Positions 58,857 through 64,000 of a stretch of DNA of 64,000 nt are shown piece by piece (the stretch's first letter is position 1; each line of letters begins with the position of its first letter). The notes under the pieces are model-generated. The model did not search any database, was not told where the DNA came from, and worked only from the letters and a program-made list of their open reading frames with translations. The position numbers and the translations under genes are program-made. The stretch is from CAKSQF01 sp051868045 (GTDB lineage Bacteria; Bacillota; Clostridia; Oscillospirales; CAG-272), in NCBI GenBank assembly GCA_051868045.1, contig JBJDZN010000061.1:1-64000 (forward strand), given 5' to 3'.

Positions 58857-60644
58857 ATGACCAACAACAAGTATGTTCTCGACTGGATAGGCGAGATGGC
58901 TGCCATGACACAGCCTGACAAGATCGTCTGGATCGACGGAAGCGAAGAGCAGACTCAGGCTCTTCGTGAGGAAGCTTGCGCCAGCGGCGAGCTGGTAAAG
59001 CTGAATCCCGAGCTTCTGCCTAACTGCTATCTCCACAGAACCGCCATCAATGACGTTGCCCGTGTAGAAAGCAGAACCTTCATCTGCACCCCCACCAAGG
59101 AGGAAGCAGGCAATATCAACAACTGGGTAGAACCCTCTGAAATGTATGCCAAGCTGAAGAAGCTGTACACCGGCTCCATGAAGGGCAAGACCATGTATGT
59201 CATCCCCTACTCCATGTCCGTTGTCGGCTCCGAATTTGCAAAGATCGGTATCGAGCTGACCGACTCCATCTACGTCGTTCTGAATATGCTGATCATGACC
59301 CGTGCCGGCAAGGCGGTCATCGACGCACTGGGCGGATCCCCCGACTTCGTCAAGGGTCTGCATGCCACTGCCGACTGCGATGAGAACAACCGTTACATCA
59401 CCCACTTCCCTCAGGACAACACCATTATGTCGGTCAACTCGGCATACGGCGGAAACGTTCTGCTGGGCAAGAAGTGCTTCGCTCTTCGTATTGCATCCTA
59501 TCTGGGACGCAAGGAGGGCTGGATGGCAGAGCATATGCTGATCCTGGGTCTTGAGAATCCTCAGGGCGAAATCAAGTATATCACTGCCGCATTCCCCTCT
59601 GCCTGCGGTAAGACCAACCTGGCAATGCTGATTCCTCCTAAGATGTACCGTGATCAGGGTTATAAGGTATGGTGCGTCGGCGACGATATTGCATGGCTGA
59701 GAGTCAATAAGGAAGACGGCAGATTGTACGCCATCAACCCCGAGAACGGTTTCTTCGGCGTAGCTCCCGGAACCAACTCCCATTCCAACCCCAACGCTCT
59801 GGCTACCACCAAGCGTGACACCATCTTCACCAACGTCTGCCTGAACACCAAGAACATGACCGTTTGGTGGGAGGGTCATGACGATCCCGCTCCCGAACCC
59901 GGTTATGCTATCAACTGGAAGGGCGAGCCCTGGGATTATCGTACCTACGATAAGGCAGATAAGGTCAACACCTCCGGTGCGCATCCCAACTCCCGTTTCA
60001 CCGCAATGGCAAAGAACTGCCCCTGCGTATCGCCTGAGTTCGACTCCACCAAGGGCGTTCCCGTATCGGCAATCATCTTCGGCGGACGCCGTGCAAAGAC
60101 GGCTCCTCTGGTATATCAGTCCACCAGCTGGCAGCACGGTACCTTCATCGGCTCCATCATGGCATCCGAGACGACCGCAGCCGCAGCAGGTGCTGTTGGT
60201 GTCGTTCGCCGTGATCCTATGGCAATGCGTCCCTTCGTAGGCTACAACATGGGCGATTACTTCGCACACTGGCTGGAGATGGGTAAGAGAATTCCCAATC
60301 CTCCCAAAATCTTCCACGTCAACTGGTTCAGAACCGATGACGAGGGACACTTCATTTGGCCCGGATTCGGCGACAACTTGCGTGTTCTTCTGTGGATTCT
60401 TGACCGTTGCGAGGGCAAGGTTGACGCAGTAGAGTCCCCCATCGGCTATCTGCCCAAGCCCGAGGACATCAACATCGAGGGTCTGGATCTCACTCAGGAG
60501 ACTCTGAAGGACCTGCTCTCTGTGGATGTCGATAGCTGGAAGGCTGATATTGCAAACATCAAGGAGTTCTACGCTCTGATCGGCGATCATGTACCTGCCG
60601 AGCTGTACGAAGAGCTTGCTGCTCTGGAGAAGAGACTGGGCTGA
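58857..60644 (+). CDS. pckG: Phosphoenolpyruvate carboxykinase (GTP)
   Basis: Interconverts oxaloacetate and PEP with GDP/GTP. In anaerobes it often fixes CO2 onto PEP on the way to succinate or propionate. The 595 residues have the GTP-class motifs FPSACGKTNLAM (P-loop, near residue 245), the kinase-2 segment with VGDDIAWL, and NWFRTDDEGHFIWPGFGDN near 490. I prefer ATG 58857, nine bases after AAGGAG; ATG 58851 is also possible. Highly biased codons suggest strong expression. A terminator follows. Confidence 0.95.
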   Translation: MTNNKYVLDWIGEMAAMTQPDKIVWIDGSEEQTQALREEACASGELVKLNPELLPNCYLHRTAINDVARVESRTFICTPTKEEAGNINNWVEPSEMYAKLKKLYTGSMKGKTMYVIPYSMSVVGSEFAKIGIELTDSIYVVLNMLIMTRAGKAVIDALGGSPDFVKGLHATADCDENNRYITHFPQDNTIMSVNSAYGGNVLLGKKCFALRIASYLGRKEGWMAEHMLILGLENPQGEIKYITAAFPSACGKTNLAMLIPPKMYRDQGYKVWCVGDDIAWLRVNKEDGRLYAINPENGFFGVAPGTNSHSNPNALATTKRDTIFTNVCLNTKNMTVWWEGHDDPAPEPGYAINWKGEPWDYRTYDKADKVNTSGAHPNSRFTAMAKNCPCVSPEFDSTKGVPVSAIIFGGRRAKTAPLVYQSTSWQHGTFIGSIMASETTAAAAGAVGVVRRDPMAMRPFVGYNMGDYFAHWLEMGKRIPNPPKIFHVNWFRTDDEGHFIWPGFGDNLRVLLWILDRCEGKVDAVESPIGYLPKPEDINIEGLDLTQETLKDLLSVDVDSWKADIANIKEFYALIGDHVPAELYEELAALEKRLG

Positions 60645-60673
60645 TCGGTCCGTCATAAAGGATAACGGAATCC

Positions 60674-60715
60674 ATCCCTGCCGCCAAGGCATTACCGTCG
60701 GCGGCAGGGATTTTT
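60674..60715 (+). terminator. Terminator after pckG
   Basis: A 12-bp perfect stem ATCCCTGCCGCC (60674-60685 with 60700-60711) and TTTTT. Confidence 0.9.
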
Positions 60716-60763
60716 GCAGAATATGTGAAAAATCGGAAAAATCGGAAAAGGCAGGGAAGAATC

Positions 60764-61621
60764 ATGTGGAAAACCAAACTGTGCTTGGGCGTCGGTGATT
60801 TTACAGGCACCCCCGAGGGGGACATCCGTCTGTTTCATGAGACGGGCTTTGATGCCTTCTTCACCGGATGGAAAAGGGACGACGATCTGAAAAAGTATCG
60901 CCGCCTGGCAGATGAACTGGGAATGATCTATCAATCGGTGCATGCCCCCTTTGGCAGGTCGGCGGATATGTGGAAAGGCGGCGAGGCGGCAGAAAATGCC
61001 GTACGGGAGCTGACCGACTGCCTGTATGCCGTTGCCGGAGCGGAGGTTCCGATCATGGTCGCCCACGCCTTCATCGGATTCAAGGATCATAGCCCCACCG
61101 ATGCGGGAGTGGAGAGCTATGGGAAGGTTCTGAAGACCGCCGAGCATCTGGGCGTGAAGCTGGCACTGGAGAATACCGAGGGCGAGGAATATCTCGATTA
61201 TCTCATGAAAAATCTCCCCGACAGTCCGAATCTTGGCTACTGTTGGGATAGCGGGCACGAAATGTGCTACAACCGGGGCAGGGATCTGCTTGCCGATTAC
61301 GGGGATCGACTGATCTGCACCCATCTCAACGACAATCTGGGCATCCGGGACTATGGCGGTGAGATCACCTGGATCGACGATCTGCATCTCCTCCCCTTTG
61401 ACGGAATTGCCGACTGGAAGTACAATACCGACCGTCTGAACCGTGCCGGATATGACGGGATCCTGACCTTTGAGCTGGTCAGAGGCTCCAAACCCGGCAG
61501 ACATGAGAATGATAAGTACGGGAAGATGACGGTAGAGGAGTATATCGCCGAGGCGTACGCCAGAGCCTGCCGTGTTGCGGCATTGAAAACGGGACTTTGG
61601 AACGGACAAGACAGAGACTGA
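60764..61621 (+). CDS. Sugar phosphate isomerase/epimerase family protein (AP-endonuclease 2-type TIM barrel)
   Basis: A 285-residue soluble protein with a TIM-barrel pattern: LGVGDFTG, QSVHAPFG near 57, LALENTEGEEYL with the metal Glu near 145, CWDSGHEMC near 178, THLNDNLG near 207 and a late LTFEL near 247. These are the metal and substrate positions of xylose-isomerase-like epimerases (IolE/IolI/Nfo group). The substrate cannot be named. The ATG at 60764 has AGGGAAG upstream. It is flanked by terminators on both sides; no promoter is obvious in the short gap. Confidence 0.8.
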   Translation: MWKTKLCLGVGDFTGTPEGDIRLFHETGFDAFFTGWKRDDDLKKYRRLADELGMIYQSVHAPFGRSADMWKGGEAAENAVRELTDCLYAVAGAEVPIMVAHAFIGFKDHSPTDAGVESYGKVLKTAEHLGVKLALENTEGEEYLDYLMKNLPDSPNLGYCWDSGHEMCYNRGRDLLADYGDRLICTHLNDNLGIRDYGGEITWIDDLHLLPFDGIADWKYNTDRLNRAGYDGILTFELVRGSKPGRHENDKYGKMTVEEYIAEAYARACRVAALKTGLWNGQDRD

Positions 61622-61625
61622 ACGA

Positions 61626-61665
61626 AAAAACCATACCGAACCCTTACAGCTTGGTATGGTTTTTC
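61626..61665 (+). terminator. Terminator after the isomerase-family gene
   Basis: A 12-bp stem AAAAACCATACC (61626-61637 with 61653-61664), T-rich at the 3' side. Confidence 0.88.
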
Positions 61666-61695
61666 TGTTTACGATAAAGAGGAAGGACGGTTATC

Positions 61696-61995
61696 ATGAT
61701 CAAATTGGAACTGACGCTGGATAAAATCGACTATAACGCCCTGATTGACGCCCTGCTTCCCATCATGATGGACAAGCTGGCGGACAGTGACGATCCCAAA
61801 CTGCGGATGGCGGCGAAATTCCCGCCTGCCATGGCGTCGGCGGCACTGAAATCCCTGCCTGAGGAAAAAAAGGAGGAGATCACCGTGGTGCTTCTGGATA
61901 AATATAAATGGAAGCTGGTCAGCGGACTGTATGGGCTGACACAGCAGTACGGAGTTTCTGCCGACATCACCGATGTGAAGGTGGAAAGGGCATAG
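61696..61995 (+). CDS. Small soluble protein of unknown function
   Basis: A 99-residue protein of no family I recognise. It has a mostly helical, amphipathic pattern, with Asp/Lys-rich LTLDKIDYNALIDALLP at the start and a C-terminal strand VSADITDVKVERA. No signal or TM segment. SD GAGGAAGG precedes the ATG and a hairpin terminator follows directly. Codon use matches its neighbours, so it is probably a real gene. Confidence 0.6.
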   Translation: MIKLELTLDKIDYNALIDALLPIMMDKLADSDDPKLRMAAKFPPAMASAALKSLPEEKKEEITVVLLDKYKWKLVSGLYGLTQQYGVSADITDVKVERA

Positions 61996-62012
61996 GAATT
62001 GTTACTATTTTG

Positions 62013-62045
62013 AAAAACTTCCCATTGCAATTTGCGGAAGTTTTT
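62013..62045 (+). terminator. Terminator after the small unknown gene
   Basis: A 10-bp perfect stem AAAAACTTCC (62013-62022 with 62036-62045) ending in TTTTT. Confidence 0.85.
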
Positions 62046-62052
62046 AGAAAGG

Positions 62053-62086
62053 TCCGGGAAACCTTTTTTCCAAAAGGTTTCCCGGA
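62053..62086. terminator. Second hairpin between convergent genes
   Basis: A 15-bp perfect stem TCCGGGAAACCTTTT (62053-62067 with 62072-62086) and a TTCC loop. It contains T and A tracts in its arms and may terminate transcription from the minus-strand galactosidase operon. Confidence 0.65.
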
Positions 62087-62104
62087 TTCAATCTTCATTC
62101 CTGC

Positions 62105-62335
62105 TCATGGGAACAGGGTGCATCCCTGACTGCGGAGAACTTCGATTTTCTCCATCAGTGTCGTATGGGAAATTTTCAGCCGTTCCGCCAGACATTTCGT
62201 ACAGTAGTACGCCGTTGCCCCACGGTTGAGAAACCGCTTGGTGGCACCGGGTCCGTAGCGATCCAGATCCCCTCCGCAGGAAAGGCACTTTCCTGCATTT
62301 TGGGACCGGAGCAAATCCGTCTTTGCGTCATCCAT
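62105..62335 (-). CDS. Small zinc-ribbon protein
   Basis: A 76-residue cytoplasmic protein. CxxC pairs CLSC (17-20) and CTKC (45-48) form a likely zinc ribbon, followed by a short helix-turn-helix-like segment LAERLKISHTTLMEKIEVLRSQG and the end CTLFP. I recall similar clostridial small proteins of unknown function. Its ATG overlaps the TGA of the galactosidase gene by one base (TGATG), so translation is coupled to it. Function unknown; a regulator or accessory protein is possible. Confidence 0.65.
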   Translation of the reverse strand: MDDAKTDLLRSQNAGKCLSCGGDLDRYGPGATKRFLNRGATAYYCTKCLAERLKISHTTLMEKIEVLRSQGCTLFP

Positions 62336-63504
62336 CAGCAGTAGGGCTTGGTGTAGGCGCCGGGCTGAAGGGGTACCAGACGGCAGCGCAGAACCATACA
62401 GTCATGGGGTTCAACAGATGCCCGGAAATGATCGAGATAGACGCCCAAAACCTTGTTTTCCCACAGATCGGTGATTTCCAGCGCACGCTCTGCCGAACGG
62501 TCGATGCCAAGCTCGCAGAAGGGGAACCAGGGAGCCTGACGGTAATCGGACATATTGAAGATACCGATGGCGAGATCGCCGCCATCCAGATGCTTTGCCC
62601 AGATCTGGAGCTGATTTCTGTCGTCGGAATTCGGGTTGCCGCTGATCAGGAAGGGTTGTCTGCCGCCTCTGTCCTGATTGATGGCGATGATGCGGGGATT
62701 GGTGACAATGTCCAGCGTCTCCTTGCTCATGTTACGGATGTCGCAGCCCAGCATCAGAGGGGAGTTCAGGAACGCCCATGCCGAGAAATGGGTGCGGTAC
62801 TCCACATCCGTGCAGCCGCCCAATGCCACGTTTCCGCTGCCGTGCATACCTACGATCAGCATATCCATGTCGTTGAAGCAGCCCAGTCCGTTGAACTTCT
62901 GGAGCCGTACCTGACGCCAGAGCAGGTCCTTGACCGATTCCCAGTTGTCGGCAATATCGCCGGTGGAACGCCACAGATGAGCACCCGTTTCCTTAATCCA
63001 TTCCTCTACATTGTCGCATCCCCAGTTGCAGGCGGAAAACAGGATGTCTCTGCCGCAGTTTTCCAGAGCCAGACTCATCTTGTGGTAGAGCAGTCTGCCA
63101 TATGCGGAACCGGGCTTGTAGCAGTTGTCGTATTTTAAGTAGTCCACACCCCATTCTGCCAGCGTTTCGGCGTCCTTGAACTCATATTCGTAGGATCCGG
63201 GGAAGGCTCCGCAAGTGAAAAGACCGTCGCAGGAGTACATTCCGAATTTCAGACCCTTGGAGTGGACGTAGTCGGCAACGTACTTCATGCCGTGGGGGAA
63301 TTTTACGGGATCGGCAACCAGTCTGCCGTTCTTGTCCCGCATTTTTTCGGACCAGCAGTCGTCGATGACCAGATACTCGTAGCCTGCGGCAAGCAGACCG
63401 GATGTGACCATCTTGTCGGCGGTCTCCAGAATCATTTTCTCATTGATGTTATTGCCAAAGGTGTTCCATGTGTTCCATCCCATGGGAGGTGTCAGTTTAA
63501 TCAT
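62335..63504 (-). CDS. Alpha-galactosidase (GH27)
   Basis: Intracellular glycosidase of 389 residues; no signal peptide. The barrel begins MIKLTPPMGWNTWNTFG, the GH27 signature. The nucleophile Asp lies in DYLKYDNC near residue 127 and the acid/base Asp in CFNDMDMLIVG near 195-200. A C-terminal beta domain follows from about 290. It probably removes alpha-galactosyl residues from imported raffinose-type or galactomannan oligosaccharides. The ATG at 63504 has AAAGGAA upstream; a longer frame to 63570 lacks support. It is first of a two-gene unit with the zinc-ribbon gene. Confidence 0.92.
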   Translation of the reverse strand: MIKLTPPMGWNTWNTFGNNINEKMILETADKMVTSGLLAAGYEYLVIDDCWSEKMRDKNGRLVADPVKFPHGMKYVADYVHSKGLKFGMYSCDGLFTCGAFPGSYEYEFKDAETLAEWGVDYLKYDNCYKPGSAYGRLLYHKMSLALENCGRDILFSACNWGCDNVEEWIKETGAHLWRSTGDIADNWESVKDLLWRQVRLQKFNGLGCFNDMDMLIVGMHGSGNVALGGCTDVEYRTHFSAWAFLNSPLMLGCDIRNMSKETLDIVTNPRIIAINQDRGGRQPFLISGNPNSDDRNQLQIWAKHLDGGDLAIGIFNMSDYRQAPWFPFCELGIDRSAERALEITDLWENKVLGVYLDHFRASVEPHDCMVLRCRLVPLQPGAYTKPYC

Positions 63505-63585
63505 GGTTATCAGTTCCTTTCTGCCTTTTCTTTTTTTTAAAGAATTGCACGGTTTTCCGGAAATTTGCAATCCTCTTCATTCCGC

Positions 63586-63614
63586 ATTATACTTGATTTC
63601 TTTTTTGGATTCAA
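63586..63614 (-). promoter_or_regulatory. Sigma-A promoter of the alpha-galactosidase gene
   Basis: Minus strand TTGAAT (63609-63614), a 17-nt spacer and TATAAT (63586-63591). I see no clear operator palindrome. Confidence 0.75.
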
Positions 63615-63751
63615 TAGGAAAAGGACACTTTTAACAGAAAGTTCACATATTTTGCACAAAATTGTTGGGTACGGATTTAATTATGTTGCATAAATTGCTG
63701 AAAATGTCAAAAATAACGACTCCGAAAGCTATGAAAAGACACTATTTGCCC

Positions 63752-63780
63752 TTGACTTTTGAAGGAAAGAGGTTTATAAT
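63752..63780 (+). promoter_or_regulatory. Sigma-A promoter of the terminal lipoprotein gene
   Basis: TTGACT (63752-63757), a 17-nt spacer and TATAAT (63775-63780). Confidence 0.8.
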
Positions 63781-63809
63781 GTTTTCATCAAAAGAAAGGA
63801 GTTGTACCC

Positions 63810-64000
63810 ATGAAAAGAATTCTTGTCACTTTGCTGCTTGCTGCAGTAACTCTCGGTTCGATGATTGCCTGTAACAATGAAACAAACAATTCAGGTGATA
63901 CAACGACCCAAAGTTTGACCACCACCACGACGGTCACAACGACCACCACGACAAAGACCACCACCACGACAAAGGCGGCGGAAAATCCCGATCCCTCTGA
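63810..64000 (+). CDS. Thr-rich lipoprotein, N-terminal part (runs off the window)
   Basis: Partial gene, 63 codons visible. The signal peptide has lipobox SMIAC (Cys about 21), then an Asn/Thr-rich stretch dominated by runs of Thr from residue 35, a typical surface spacer. The functional domain lies beyond the window, so no role can be given. The ATG has AAAGGAG 7-8 bases upstream and a good promoter. Confidence 0.8.
   Translation, partial: MKRILVTLLLAAVTLGSMIACNNETNNSGDTTTQSLTTTTTVTTTTTTKTTTTTKAAENPDPS

Noticed and set aside
58824..60692. Minus-strand open frame of about 620 codons opposite pckG
   Set aside because: Shadow of a highly codon-biased gene; no recognisable domain or start signal.

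Overview
The window is one chromosomal segment of an endospore-forming, Gram-positive-type anaerobe, most likely class Clostridia and plausibly Oscillospirales-like; the finer placement is inference. The evidence is spoIVA, spoVS and a YlmC/YmxH-type sporulation protein, Firmicutes-type PolC, RNase Y and YmdB, LexA with a CGAAC-type operator, an L10 leader of the Firmicutes type, GTP-dependent PEP carboxykinase, many lipoproteins and no outer-membrane genes. Coding density is high and most transcription units have clear sigma-A promoters (TTGACA, 17 nt, TATAAT) and strong hairpin terminators. I saw no tRNA, rRNA, CRISPR array, prophage or intact insertion sequence.

Layout. 0-3.7 kb: a divergent glycolipid glycosyltransferase, then rpmG-secE-nusG-rplK-rplA. 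3.8-9.7 kb: a degenerate CPBP membrane protease, pepD, a lipoprotein, spoIVA with a YmxH-like gene carrying an Arg/Asp tail, and a membrane-anchored protein with calcium-loop repeats. 10-21.5 kb: rpsB-tsf, then a phosphate island (phoP-phoR, a secreted protein, an Na/Pi symporter, pstSCAB-phoU and a 29-aa membrane peptide). 21.7-33 kb: pyrH-frr-uppS-cdsA-dxr-rseP-ispG-polC. In many Firmicutes this cluster follows tsf directly, so the phosphate island looks inserted. 33-43 kb: a secreted CotH-like kinase, glyA, an esterase, mnmE, two tandem DD-carboxypeptidases and a U32 (TrhP-like) protein. 43-49 kb: a membrane protein with an IS630-transposase-like domain, rny-ymdB-spoVS, lexA and a membrane protein. 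49-53.6 kb: an M14 peptidase, pepF, a two-TM protein and a flavin reductase-rubredoxin. 53.7-58.2 kb (minus strand): pgk-tpiA-ppa-DUF6440 and rplJ-rplL with an L10 leader. 58.3-64 kb: a sigma-factor remnant, pckG, a sugar-phosphate isomerase family protein, a small unknown gene, a GH27 alpha-galactosidase overlapping a zinc-ribbon gene, and the start of a Thr-rich lipoprotein.

Themes. Translation and envelope precursor genes share operons. Phosphate uptake is a self-contained regulon: three promoters (phoPR, Na/Pi symporter, pst) carry TTTAAC-type hexamers in 11-bp register, two of them exactly 10 bp upstream of the -10 box. The most unusual items are: a protein with three membrane segments fused to an IS630 transposase fold that has lost its acidic catalytic residues; a PstS whose two halves are circularly permuted; a sporulation protein with a (Arg/Lys-Asp) tail encoded by 24-bp tandem repeats; four 13-residue calcium-loop repeats on a membrane anchor; and a promoter-bearing sigma-factor fragment fused to an unrelated tail.
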